This document shows, piece after piece, positions 12,127-25,509 of a stretch of 64,000 nt of DNA. The notes beneath the pieces were generated by a model. The model ran no database searches, was not told where the DNA came from, and was given only the letters and a program-made list of their open reading frames with translations. The stretch lies in NCBI GenBank assembly GCA_954871525.1, contig OX940868.1, positions 25,229,056 through 25,293,055 of the forward strand, written 5' to 3'. This DNA is from Parietaria judaica (Eukaryota; Streptophyta; Magnoliopsida; Rosales; Urticaceae). Every line of letters begins with the position of its first letter. Positions within the stretch are counted from its first letter, which is position 1. The translations under genes were made by a program, and so were the position numbers.

Positions 12127-13312
12127 ATGAGACACAAATTTCAATTATTATTGATTTTTAATGATTTCACGATCATCTCACAAGTCACAAGCTGAGTGGG
12201 GACCATAGAAGAAATATTAATCTCGTTCATGCCATTACATTCTGTTTGGAAGAATGAAAGAAAAACTTAAACAGTAATGGTATTTATATCCTAAGGACAA
12301 GCGAGACAGAAATCATTGTGCTAATAAATTCTTTGTTGAAACATATTACGCGTTGATAATCTTGTTAATGTTGGGGCCGGTATCTCTTTCTTATCGGAAC
12401 CGGAAATTTCGATTTAAAACCATTATCGAAAATTCTAATTTTAGGTTTTTCTGGAATCCGATATTAGACTTCTTTAAATTATTATTTATTTAACTTTTAA
12501 GATTAATTTGGGCCATTAGATCAATCTTCAATGCAAATTTATAAAAGGGAATATTAATACAATGTTTTGAATTTTTTTATGTACGGATTAATAGGAAATT
12601 TTAGTTCTTTATTAATACGTGGTAGGTTTTCCTCCGATCTTGCAAGAATTCAATATTGATAAAATGAATAAAATATAACTAAAACAAAAGAAGCACAAGA
12701 TACCAATTATAGAGTGCTTCGGCTAGAGAACAAACATAGATCTTTGACGATGTAGGTCCACAATTAGTTTGGCAAAAAACCCTAATTCTTTACACCAAAA
12801 TTTCGATCATCGATCAACACCTTCAATTTAATCTTAAGTTTCATCGTAAAACGATCAATTCGATCACCACTCTCACAGCTGAGAACCATGGACGTGATTT
12901 CTAGTGCAATTATGTTTTATATGCAGTACTGTGGTGTTTGTCAAAAATTGATTTTACGGTAGACGCTTATGACCTCCCCCTTATGACATGTGACAATGAT
13001 GCATCTGGTATTACGAGGAATTGGATATTCACCAATGTTTGCATTACTAGAGCCGGCATTCTCGCTTCTGCTTCGTCTAAGAGGAATGTTTTCATGCGGT
13101 GCTACCGTTTTCATAACTATCTTTGTACGTAGCCAAAATGTTTTTTCAGCTGGAGAGAGTGTTGGACAATTAACAGTAGTTTTAAGAATTCAAGTGGCGA
13201 GTTTGGATCATGAACATCAAATTTCCAAACAAAACAAAACAAGAAAGATAATCAAGCTTTTGACGGTTTAGGATTTGACAATTGCAATCGTGGATTATCA
13301 AGCTTTTGATGA

Positions 13313-13514
13313 TTAATATGAGTTTCAGAGTAACCAAACTTGTTTGGCCTAGTGGTAACTCCACTACATACCTGTTCAAGAGGTCACATGTCGAAATTTC
13401 ATGGGACTAAAATGTGTGCCCCATATGAAATTTCGACATGTGACCTCTTGAACATGTATGTAGTGGAGTTACCACTAGGCCAAACAAGTTTGGTTACTGT
13501 GAAACTCATATTAA
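13313..13514. repeat. Near-perfect fold-back built from two SINE heads
   Basis: Arms 13313-13402 and 13425-13514 are reverse complements at 88 of 90 positions by eye, with a 22-base loop. Each arm holds a pol III box A-like motif (TGGCCTAGTGGTAA) and a degenerate box B-like motif. It matches the head region of the SINE copy at 33064-33246 (shared ACTCCACTAC and the CATGGGACT..AAATG..TGCCCCAT pattern). It is therefore read as an inverted pair of 5' halves of a tRNA-derived SINE. It would form a long hairpin RNA if transcribed. Confidence 0.8.
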
Positions 13515-15670
13515 ACATCCTATAATTTATATTGCTTCGTAGTGAATTTATTATGGAATAAAATAACTTATAGTAAGAAGTAAGAAGTTATTAGAGGATG
13601 TCATAAAAAATAGTCACACATCAGGTCTCTGTTAATTTGACGTTCTCAAAGTAGGATAACGAAATGTCCCGTTTGAGATTGCTTATTAATTGGTGTTTTT
13701 GCTTCTTTTTCTTTAAGAATTTTAAGTTAGTATTTGTGTTTGGTAAGTCACAATATAAGAACTTCAATAATAATAATAATAATAATAATAAAACCAGCTT
13801 TTCTATAGGAAAAATTTAAAACCAGGTAAGATGCTTTTGCTAAAATCTACTTTTGCTTTTCTTTTTCTTTATCCGCATAATTTTTTTTGGGGTGGTATAA
13901 GTACCAAAAACACATAATTATTGCGGTTAAGATTCAAAATTCCTTTAAGATGTAAAAGTATCAATTTGTATGTCCATATTTTTAAATTATTGTGGTAAAA
14001 GGACTAATTAATTTTAATGGTAAAAATACCAATTTTTTACATCAAATTTTTATTATTATTTCGGTTGAAGTATTCTTATTGGGGTGCTAAAATACCCAAA
14101 AATATTTTATTATTGCGGTTAAAGTACCAATTCTTTTAGGTGTTTAAAGTACATTTTTTTACATTCACATTCTTAATATTATAGTTAAAGTACCAATTTT
14201 TTTGAAGCGTAAAAGTTTATAAAAAAAATACATATTATTGTTGCAGTTAAAGTATTAATTCTTTTAGTTGGTAAAAGTACTATTTTTACCATGTACGGAA
14301 GAAACGTGGATGTGGTACATTCACCATAATTATTATCAATTTGAAGCACAAAAGGCACAACATACTAAGAAATGTTTTTTATTTTATTTATTGAATAATA
14401 ATATTATTATTTTTTGCTTTTCTATAGTTATTTTGAGATTTAACTAGTATTGTTTATAAATTCTTAAGTAATTTTTTTTTTCACATTTAGAAGCTAATTA
14501 AGTAAAACTGCTTACTAAATACTAGTCTGAAACTTTTTAAAAAATTAATTGTTTTTATTTTGATTAACCAAACAAGGCATTACTTTTTCTGACAATATTT
14601 TATCTGATAGTAATTTTTTAAAATCAATTCTGAAAACAAAGACAACAATACTAAGTTTTAGTATTGGGCCAAAATTTAAATATTTATGCTAACAATCCAA
14701 TGGCTCTAGAGCATGCAGCGATTTAATTTTAATGTGACACTTTTTTTTTTTACAATTCTTGTCGTTTTAGCCAACAATACAGAACAAAATTTTCTTATTC
14801 CTTATTTTTCCGGAGTTAAAAAAGTTGTGATTCGGGTACATTGAATTTACACTGATGTCCCTGTAAATTATTGATGTTAGAACCCGAAGAGATTGGCGAT
14901 TGATCAAATGATAAAGAAAATAACCAAATTATTTTATAATTGTGACCAAACATGAAAGAGTTAAAAAGGGAAAGTCCTACCGACAAAATGTGATTCTAAT
15001 TGCAATATATTGAGTGAAGGCTTATTAAAGTGTATGATCAAGATGATTGGGAAAAATATGCTTTTTTGTTGACTTTAGCGTGTGAATATGTGATCTCTTT
15101 GGCTCGTATTTTATTTCAAAATTTTAGGTAAACAAAATTTTAAACTATATGTCAACTGATTTTCTTTTTCTAAAGAATATGTCTATACTTAACTAACTTA
15201 GTTTCTATTTGAATAAATATAATTTCCGTTATCAACATTGACCCTCTATTATAAAGGATTTGTGGATTGATTGATAGATCTTCTATTTTTAAAATGGCGG
15301 AAATGTTTTTTTTTTTTTTTATATATATATAATGTATTTAGTGTTGATTTCGCTCTTCCATTATAAGTAGCGGGAAGATGACCTCTTCTTTATTATTTTG
15401 TTGTGGATTTGGCCCTTTAACCGTCGGTTAACAATATATTTAACGATTGTTCTAATATATTTTAAAAAAAATAACACCTGGTGATAATAAAAAAATTCTT
15501 GACTTAAACAAGCCCAAATTATTTTAATCTATTTTTATTTTTTTTAATTAAAATAATTATTTTTTAATTAAATTGATAGACAAATGATCAAATCCACAAT
15601 AAAATCATAAAAATGGATTAGTTTTGCCATTTCGACAACGAACAAGCCAAATCCGCACATGCATCTTGTA

Positions 15671-15728
<58 letters not shown>

Positions 15729-17480
15729 CTCATTGTACTATTTTTATGACAAATTTTACACAAAATTGGCACATCCTTCTTCTGAAAAAAGAGGCCAATA
15801 ATTAATTATATTTGTCTTACCATAGGACATATAAATTGGTTTTCTTTTAGATGCCACAAAGTCAACTTGGTTTTTAATAGAGCGAATCATTAAATAGATA
15901 GGCCAATGTCCCAACTCTTTTGCTACCTCTTGTTGTTATTGTATTGGACAGTAGTGCTGCTTCCCAGGGAAAGTATTCAATGTCCATATTTTACTACAAT
16001 CTAATTTACTTTGTATATGTTGCTCTTATATATAAATAAATGAAAAAAACGTGCCACCATATTACTATCATAGAATCTGAACTCAAAAACTATGACAATA
16101 ATTTGTGGAAGTAAGTGAAAGAAAAAAACAAAAAAAAAACATTGAAGCGAGTGTCAAAGGGACCAGGGATTCCGCGTATGGTAGCAACATAGCAGCGTCC
16201 TCAGTGTTTTAATCTTTTATTTTTTTATGTTTTCTTTTGAGAGAATGTATCTTTGCAAAATCGCGAGCAACCACCACTATAGCGGAAAAAGTATGCAAAA
16301 CTATCAACTATAAGGTGACATATTATCTAATTCAATTTTTATGTCGAATTCAAATGAGAAAAATGCTCGTTAGATAGATGAGCACATAAATGTGTATCTT
16401 AAACATAATTTAATAGAATTATGCAAAAAAAATTGATAAACGTACGTAATTGTACTACTTCATATATGTTGACTTCAAGTACTTTCACTATTATTTTTCG
16501 CTTTAAGCTCTAGTCACTTCAGTTGGTCAAAAAAAATTAAGTAGTTTTGCTGCGACTATCCTTAAAACCAGTAATTTTTCATTTTTCGCGAAAATAATTT
16601 AAAATTAAAATTAAAATTTAAAAATTAGACAGCCGGGCAAAATGCGTTCATTTCGGGCGTAGGCATGGGCAATACTCGCACCCGCCGGTCTAGCTAGAAC
16701 TATAGGGAAAGCATGGCAAAATGATTAGGTTATAAATCTTCAAACCCTTTCATCTTATTTGTACTTTTGCTTCCTTACACGTAATATTGTTTCAACAAAA
16801 GAAATGTGTATTAATAATCAAATATATTTGTCATCGAATGATTCCAAAATCGGAAACTCGTTATCTCTATTTCAAAACATCATTAAATTAAACCGTGTAA
16901 TGTCTGTATCAATGATCTTCCAGATTCAACTTAAATTTAGAGCTCGATCCTTCTCAATGAAGTAAAAATTCCTTTCAGTCAAATTCACACACCAATCTTT
17001 AAATATCTTGATTATATTTTTATACCTGAATAAAAATTAGTCCTAAATACTAATGCGAAATATATAAAAGACGGAGACTCAAAATTTCAAGGAAAAAAAT
17101 ATATATTCTCAAATACAATAGCACTTAAAATATATATAAAAAAAAAGAAGAAAAAAAAAGAACCAGAATATATATTATAGTCTACAATACACTAAAAGGG
17201 AAGAGAATAAACTAAACCTAAAATTCTTTAGATTTAATTTATCACTTCACTTCAATATGTTATCACTTCAGCTTTGTACGTAATAATACAGTGATAATAA
17301 TGATAATAAGCCACGGTAATCGGTAATATTTTATTCGGCTTGACCAACACGCGAAAGCACTTGCATTAGAGACATGATTAGTTAATTACAAATGTTAATT
17401 AGGTCAGACATGTCAGACCCACTAGACAATATATAATGTATAACAATAAAATAGACAAAAGGAAGCGTCTAAATTAATAT
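13515..17480. other. AT-rich intergenic DNA, no gene seen
   Basis: About 4 kb of AT-rich sequence with runs such as (AAT)n at 13767-13792 and repeated 'kb-scale' phrases of the type AAAGTACCAATTTTT at 13900-14290, a degenerate direct repeat of unknown origin. No open frame with coding character. Confidence 0.5.
15669..15727. repeat. (AAT)n microsatellite
   Basis: An uninterrupted run of about 19 AAT units. Confidence 0.95.
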
Positions 17481-17520
17481 TGTATACTAGAAGAACGCCC
17501 GCATGGGATTCTCTGAGCCA

Positions 17521-17528
17521 TTTATAAA
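17521..17528 (+). promoter_or_regulatory. TATA box of the MLO gene
   Basis: TTTATAAA lies 115 bases upstream of the MLO start codon, a normal spacing for a short plant leader. Confidence 0.55.
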
Positions 17529-17642
17529 CTAAAAGACACCCACTTCTTCGTTCGTTATTTCCCTCCAGAGAAATATTATCGCCTTCTCTCAGAAATCAAG
17601 AAGCCGGATTCCGGAACCGGGGATTTCGTAACACGAGCGATC

Positions 17643-20600
17643 ATGGCCGTCGTGGAGCGAACACTCGAAAGAACGCCGACATGGGCTGTGGCCACTGTCT
17701 GCTTCATTCTGCTTATGGTCTCCATTTTCATAGAGCACATTCTTAACCTCATTGGCAAGGTAATCATTTTATTAGTTTTACACTATTAAAGAGTAAAATG
17801 ATGATCTTGCCTTTTCAAGAACAGTATTTCGCCAAGAGGAAAAGGGGTTCTCTCACTAAGGCGCTAGACAAGATCAAATCAGGTTAGAAAACACGAGTTT
17901 ATCGGTACGGCTCGAGCTTTGTATATCGAGAAAAACGATTTAAATACTCGACATATATGCGCAGAGTTGATGCTGCTAGGGTTCATATCGCTGCTTCTGA
18001 CTGTGAGCGAGAAGTGGATAGCCAATATTTGTATCCCGGAAAGCGTCAGTGAAACGTTTCTTCCTTGCGCCACCTTCCACTCGAGCGACGCGGAAGAGGA
18101 AGCCATTTGTGAAGAGGTTGAGGACTTCACATTTAAGATGAACCTCGTGATATTTAATATGTTACGATAATCAATGTCACATGAAACGAGCACCGGTCTA
18201 AAATAACAGCATCCAGTCTAAAATAAGCGAGTTAAAAAATATAATTTAATAGATCACGAGTTTACTCTTCTCATATTAGTAATTAGTTCTGAGATGAAAT
18301 CCCGTAATACTTGAACAGGGAAAGGTTTCTTTGGTGTCAAGAAAAGGAGTTCAACAGCTTCAGTTTTTGATCTTCGTGTTGGCCGTTTTCCATGTCTTCT
18401 CTTGCATCCTTACTTTCGGTCTCGGTGTCGCTAAGGTTTTTTTTTCTTCTTTTTTTTTTCTCTCTTTTTTCTTTTTCACAATAATAATTAATAACGAAAT
18501 AAATAAAGTACTATAATTAGAGGGAAAGTCGTCTTTGATTTTGCTATATATTATTAATATACTAATTTAAAGCTCATCAAAATTTATGCAGATGAGAAAA
18601 TGGGAGTCTTGGGAAGCAGAAACAAGAACTTTGGACTACAGATTTTCTAATGGTAAGCAATATTTGATGGCTCTGAATCTGTCCTTTTATTTTTTTCATT
18701 TCATTTTTGGGTCCACATTTTAATAATTATTTGAGTGGTAAAGATATTTTTTAGGACATAAAGTTGTGGTGATCTTCATATGGATTGCCCAATTGCACAA
18801 ATATTGTTTTTATAATATCTTTGTAATAAAGTGATCTACACTTAGTGGATTTGATTGCCACCTAGACATTAGAGTTTGGCATCATTTTAATTTATTTTTC
18901 TTGGTCAACAAAAGGGTCCTATTTTTAATTTTATTTAGTTGGCTAAATTAGATGTTTAATTTGGTTTGAATTGAACCATATTATAATTTTGTGAAGTAGA
19001 TAATAATGAATGCAATTATAATTACATGGTCACACTATGCATTTTACATGAGTATATTGTGGTTACGTTACGATTACAATATTGACATATAGAATAGATA
19101 TATCTTACATTATAATAATATCTTTAATCAATAAATTAGATAATCATAATGCTTCCTTAAATTTGCAAATAATGAATGAGGTGAGAACTAATTTAGTTCA
19201 TTGCATCATCAATGACGATAAAAATATGTTCTTTTGCACGTAATACTTGGACGTTTCAATTTTTCATTTGCAGCTACTATATAATATATATTGTATACAT
19301 ATATATTAGTGTTCCATCTAGTCAGATAATTATTATAAAAATAAAATAAAATAATAAAATCAAAATTCAAATAAATTTTTTTTCTTCAAAAATGAGGTAG
19401 ATCCCTCTCGATCATATCCTAATTACTTCATTCTTATTAGAGATTCTTGGTAAATAGTATAAATAAAAATGACTGGTACTTGCAATTTCAAATTTCAGAT
19501 CCGAGAAGGTTCAAGCTCAGCCATCAAACCTCGTTCGGAAAACGGCACTTGAGATTTTGGAGCCAGCATCGAATCCTCCGGTGGCCGGTAATTTACAATA
19601 TCTTACGATTATTAATGTGTAAAAAGAAATAGTTGATTGTATCAAACTTGTAGTCTGTTTTATTTATTTATTCTATCTTTATTAGGCTTGCTTCCTAAGG
19701 CAATTCTACAAATCTGTATCCAAAGTTGATTACTTCACCCTGAGGCACGGATTCATAACGGTACTCATCTGAATTTAATTAAACATGTGCTTATTAACTT
19801 ATGAATATTCAATAGATATAAGTAAATTCTAATCCCATCAATCTACGTGGCATCATCATTATTTATAGGCTCATATTGCAGAAGGAAGTGACTTTGATTT
19901 CCAAAAATATATAAGAAGAGCTTTGGAAAATGATTTTGGTGTGATTGTGAGTTCACGGTAATTCCTTATTAATTAAGACTAGCTATAACTAGATTAATAT
20001 AATAAAATAAAAAAAATCGGTTCATAATCTCATATTAATATTGTTTTATAATTTTATGTTTACAGATGGTGGCTATGGATTTTCTCTATGTGCTTCTTAT
20101 TCTTCAATGCAAATGGTACACTAATATAAATAATTTGTTTCGTAAAAGTTAGAACTTTATATAAAGATAGCAAAACAATATAACTAAATGTTGGTTTAAA
20201 TTTTGCAGGATTTCGCAACTATTATTGGCTGCCCTTTATTCCATTAGCGGTGAGAATTATAAAATTAACACCGCAAATATGTTAAAACCGACAAATATGT
20301 TAAATTGTTCGCAACATATGACTGCTTACTTAAAGATTCTTTTGTCAATTAATTAACGAACGATGTCAATATATTAAATTATAAGAATTTGTAACTCGTA
20401 AATATAATGTGTTACTTTTCGAAAGTTTAAAAGACAAACTGTATCAACATACAAATTCCGGAGGGCGTATCATTATCAATTTCTCATATATATATTTTCA
20501 GAACTTACATTATCAACTGTAGGTTTTAGAAAATTTCTATATCATTAGTTTTTTCTTTTTAATATTCTAAAGCTTAATATGGTAAAATTTGGAAATACAG

Positions 20601-21597
20601 ATGGTATTAGTTGTGGGAACAAAATTACAAGGCATCATAACGAAGATGAGTGTAGATAGCAATGACAAAACTCAAATTGTGAGAGGAACTTTTCTAGTGA
20701 AGCCAAGCGACCATTTTTTCTGGCTTGCTCGCCCAAGATTGCTTCTCCATCTCATGCACTTCATTTTGTTTCAGGTAATTATCAAATCACTCATATATTC
20801 ATCATTTTTAGAGGGAATTTAGCTTTTATATATCTTCTTTTATTTTTCATTTTAGTAAAAAAATCGCTCTATGTTTTAAAAAAAATTACATTATACTCTC
20901 ATATTATTTTAATTTTTAAGAAAATCATGATTGGCTTTTTTTTCATAATTTTAGAATTTGCTTTTAAGTACCTTTGCTTTTAATTTTAATTAATTTCTTA
21001 GAAAATTAAATAAATATATGGTGGTACTAGTAGTGTTGACAAATTACACTTAGAAAGTAAATCTTAGTTATATTTGAAAAATATAGAGGATATAGAAAGA
21101 AAAAAAAAAGTCTCTTATCAATGGCATATAAGATATGATCTGAAATATTATACTGTATTGACTACTTATGCTACCATGTCATTTCCGTATTAATGATTAA
21201 TTAAAATCAAAGAAACAAAGGTAGTGTTCCGAAAAGTTATATATTGTATACTTATATTTCAATGATGTATTAAGAAATTGATGACCACATTTCCAATCAA
21301 CTTATTGAGATAATTATTGGGGTAAAAAGTATATAGGAGACGTGAAACAAAAATATGGCATCAATCAGCTCTGTCTAAATCTTGATTATTTCTTATGCTA
21401 TTTTTAAGATCAAATTTTAATATATATTTAAAAAAAAAAAAAAAACTGATTTTAACTCCTTTTATTAAAAATACTATCTTTTGACATTTATATTTTTGGG
21501 GTTGCAGAATTCTTTTCAACTGGCATTCTTCACATGGACTTGGGTAAGCCCTGGAATTAATTTGTTGTATTTTATGTAGATATATTAGATAATGATT

Positions 21598-21639
<42 letters not shown>

Positions 21640-22660
21640 GCAGTACAAATTTGGGTTAAGATCATGCTTTCACGAAGAAACAGAAGACATAATCATAAGG
21701 ATGGCCACGGGTGTAGCAGGACAGATCCTATGTGGCTACGTAACTCTGCCTCTCTATGCTTTGGTCACTCAGGTATATATATTTTTGTTCATTTAATTAT
21801 CAATATTAAATTATTACAATAATAGTCTTATATAACTACTTATTATTTTATTTTTGTGGTGGTAAAATCTTTCTTTTTTTCACAGTTAAAGTTATTAATA
21901 TTCACTATTTTGTTTCTCGTAGAATTTTGGCCACTTTTTTTATTGACTTAGCACAATAACGGTTACGACGTCGCTTGATACGTATTACTTGAGAGAGAGG
22001 GAGAAGAGAGAGAGAGAGAGAGTTTTGTTCCGGCACATCCAAAATTTTGTAGAATTGATTGAAAAAGTGTGAAATTTGAGAGAGAAACAAAATAGAGAAA
22101 ATTGAGAAACTTTGGACGTGAAAAATTGATTAGACTTATGCCACTACAAAAATAAATAAATAAAATATTTAGTAATCAATATATCTATATTATTAATAGC
22201 TGTATGGTATGTAAATTGTGATGGAATGACTAAACTTCTCCTTTATTTAGAAATAAACATGCATTCCTTTTTTTTATATGTTATATATATAAGCCAAATA
22301 TCCCAATGTTTCATAAGGAATAACGTTGAGACTATGCAACAGATGGGTTCGTCAATGAGGAATACAGTCTTCACAGAAGATATAGTGAAACGACTCAAGA
22401 AGTGGAGAGCGAGAGCCAATAAGAATTTGGCCAAACGGCAGATCAAGAAGAACACTGATTCGAAAGAAGAACATCGCGCGCCGGAATATGCTTCCGTCGG
22501 CTATTCGCCGTCTTTTGGCACTCTCAGCACCTCGATCTCTCTCGATGTTGACGATTCCATCGCCTTCGAGATCGTTGAGGAAGAAGAAGATCAACAAATC
22601 TCACAACATTTCCCCCTTAAGATCAGCTCTTTTAATGGTTTCCATTTGGATAAGAACTAA
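17643..22660 (+). CDS. MLO: MLO family seven-transmembrane protein (14 exons)
   Basis: Plasma-membrane MLO protein; family members are calmodulin-binding, reported to act as Ca2+ channels, and include powdery mildew susceptibility factors as well as pollen, root and synergid functions. Exons: 17643-17759, 17825-17882, 17965-18116, 18319-18435, 18592-18652, 19499-19587, 19686-19760, 19869-19957, 20066-20115, 20209-20249, 20601-20774, 21508-21543, 21644-21772, 22343-22660; 1506 nt, 501 aa. Family landmarks are [12 protein letters not shown] at the start, [54 protein letters not shown], and a basic amphipathic calmodulin-binding helix with [10 protein letters not shown] at about 413-422. The four conserved extracellular Cys are kept (CIPES, LPC, ICEEG, SCFHEE). 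The first extracellular loop is short and the acidic C-tail is brief. I see no clade V D/E-F-S/T-F tail motif, so a mildew-susceptibility role is not supported. Confidence 0.95.
21603..21637. repeat. (TA)n microsatellite in the last-but-one MLO acceptor region
   Basis: A TA run ending six bases before the acceptor AG of exon 13, where a plant intron normally has a U-rich tract. Confidence 0.9.
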
Positions 22661-24056
22661 ATATCATACATGCATGTTATTCTTTTAGATAAATAGTCTG
22701 TATATAAAGTTTTCATTTCTTTAAAAATTTTGTTTATAGTGTGTATATTAATCTTTTTATATAAATCAGACAAATTACATATTTTGCTGTTGATACATAA
22801 TAATGATAATATTATTACTATTATAAATCATCAATTTCTTGTGTACAATATTATCGTCATACTATAATTTTCAAGGTTTTGGTACAAACTTATGACAACT
22901 TTTATATATTAAAAAACTGATAGTTCGATTTCACTTGTTTAACATTAAGAAACGGTTTTACCAATGGGTTCCTCCTCATAACACAAAGGCATGTTTATAA
23001 ACGAGTTTTTTTCTTTTCTTTTCATAATAATAATATTTACATTATATAAGTATATATTACACTTGAATATACATTTTATAAAATATTATTGACATATAGT
23101 TATTATAAAATATATAATAATATTAAGCACAATATACACTAGAACATCGAAAACTTTATAACCTCGATTAACCTTATACATTATAGTTTTTTAATAGAAT
23201 AACAACAACAAAAATATTTAAGTTGTCTTCAATTGTACAGTGTGTATTATAATTCTTTTTGTAACAAAATATCCAAATCCAATAAAATCGGAGCTCCGTC
23301 TCATAAAAATAATAATAAATAAATAAATAAATAAATAAATAAAACTAATGAAAGAGAAACCCAATAATAGAAATATAGGGAAAAAATTCAAACTGATATA
23401 TTATGTGGAGGTGACATATGTCTTGAATGATATTAACATTTTAAAACAAAAATTAGACCGTATGTCAATTTTTTTATTTTTATTTTTTACTTTTTTAAAG
23501 CATTGCGATATCATTTTTAAGCTTGTTGACTGTTTTAAGTTTTGAAGAAAGTCAACAGGTTAAGAACTTGGCTTTGTCGTATCACAGGCAAAATAAAAAA
23601 AAGGGATCATTTGTTACGAACTAAATAATTGTGTCTCTATTTCAAAAGTTTGGGGATCATTTCAATTCTGCTAGTCCTTTTTCTTATACTAGTTTTTTTT
23701 TTTTTTTTTCCTGGTACGCGTTTATGTTTCTTTGATTAATAATATAGACCAAAGATATTTCGTGATACGTTCTTATCAACGGAAACGATAATTCTATTAA
23801 TTAAATAACTTAGAACAATTTGACTTATTAGATCTCAAATAATAAAGTACCCATCATGATTCACTTTTTATTTATTTATTTATTACAATCTCATTTATTA
23901 AATACATCTACTACATGTTAGATATAAGTTAAACCGGGACTGATCTTTTGGCCCGGTCTGGTTTCGGGCTTTCTCTAAACTTGGCTCGCTTTCGAACATG
24001 CCAATTCAAATAAGGGAAAAATGTGCCAAGATTGAAGCAAACCGGCCTGGCCCGGT

Positions 24057-24102
<46 letters not shown>

Positions 24103-24942
24103 TCTAAAAAGGTTTTTATACTGCTTTTATAGTTGATAAAACAATATTCAGAGGAAAGAAGTACATTTTTAAGTTCATACAATAAAACAAAAAATTGTAT
24201 ATGAAATGTTGCTAAAATAAAACTCTTAAAGCTTCAAGATAAAATAAATTGATTAAAAAAAATCAATAAACTATGTGGTGGATATCGTTTTTGATTCATG
24301 CAACTAATAAATAACAAAGATTTAAGCGAATCAAAGAAAATGCAAAATTCATGAAAGAAACTAGCACAACCATTTATAGAGAGAGTGGTGATCGGCCACA
24401 TAAATCGATATCCGATTTACGTCACGCTAACTCCGGCAAAAATCATAAAGAGAGGAAGAAAATAGAAATCAAGAGACTGTTTAAAGCAAAGAAGGAATTG
24501 TTAGGACTTTTAATCTCATCCACACAATTTCATCCAATGATTCCAACGCAAAATATTCTTTAAACTTCAACGTAACTAATTAAGGTGGAACAAGGAATTG
24601 GACTAAGAAGAATCGAATGAAAAACGAGCCGCCTCCACCGAGGCAACTATGCGCCATCATGTGTGTGGCGGTGAGCTGGGAGCGAGAGTCCAGACGCAAA
24701 GGAAAATGGAGTAGAGAATCGGAGAAAAGATAAAAGTGCGAAGGCGAAAGAGGACAACCGACAACGTAGAGCGAACAAAAAAGAGGAAAATGAGTTTTTT
24801 TTTTATACAATTATTTTTAAGTACATAAATAATATTTGAATATTAATGAAATAAATGTATCAATTTGACATAGACTTCGGAACATAGCATGCATGTTAAT
24901 TTTGAGTGTGAATTTCACACTTTCAACACTAGACAAAAATCA
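22661..24942. other. MLO 3' flank and AT-rich intergenic DNA
   Basis: Contains (AAAT)n near 23313-23343 and (TA)n at 24065-24100. No gene is recognised; frames at 24351-24810 overlap on opposite strands and lack coding character. Confidence 0.45.
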
Positions 24943-24950
24943 CTTTTGAT

Positions 24951-25501
24951 TAGGGGTGGCAGTTCGGGTTGTGGGTCGTGGTCCTGCCGGGTCTTCATCG
25001 TTTTTTTTTTTTACCTATTTTATATAGATCCAGACCCACCACATTTACTTATCGTGTTAGAAGATACTCAGACCCGCCCCATTTAAATACTGTGTTTATC
25101 GTGTCTACCCGTTTAACCCATTTATCAAATTCATGTATTTTAAAATGATAAATTAGTCCAATTTGTACTCATTTAATTGATTATATTATCTAAGATTTTA
25201 AGATTTACTGTGTCCATCAATTGTACAACACGTTTAATAAAAAAACATAAATGACATATATATAAGTATTAACACACTTAATAACATATATAAAATGCAT
25301 AGAATGTAACTTTTTGTTCCTTAATCGTGTCTAATCGGGTCTCATCATGTTATCGTGTTGGTTCGTGTTTACCCGTTATTTAATCGTCTTAATCGTTTTC
25401 GACACGGTTGGACCTAGATCCATATATAATAGTCCCAGACCCATTTAAATTGTGTCGTAACCGTTTCGTGTTTCGTGTCCGGTCCCAAATTGCCACTCCC
25501 A
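24951..25501. mobile_element. hAT-type non-autonomous element, about 550 bp
   Basis: Ends are TAGGGGTGGCA on the left and TGCCACTCCCA on the right, an imperfect inverted repeat typical of plant hAT elements. Flanks are CTTTTGAT (24943-24950) and GTTTTAAT (25502-25509), an 8-bp duplication with two mismatches. Subterminal sequence is rich in CGGGTC/GTTTACCCG motifs. There is no transposase frame. Confidence 0.65.
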
Positions 25502-25509
25502 GTTTTAAT

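Noticed and set aside
13335..13400. Possible tRNA gene suggested by box A and box B-like motifs
   Set aside because: It cannot fold as a cloverleaf and the same sequence recurs in SINE copies with poly-A tails.
24351..24810. Opposed small frames taken at first for a gene
   Set aside because: They overlap on both strands, are short, and show no domain or codon bias.
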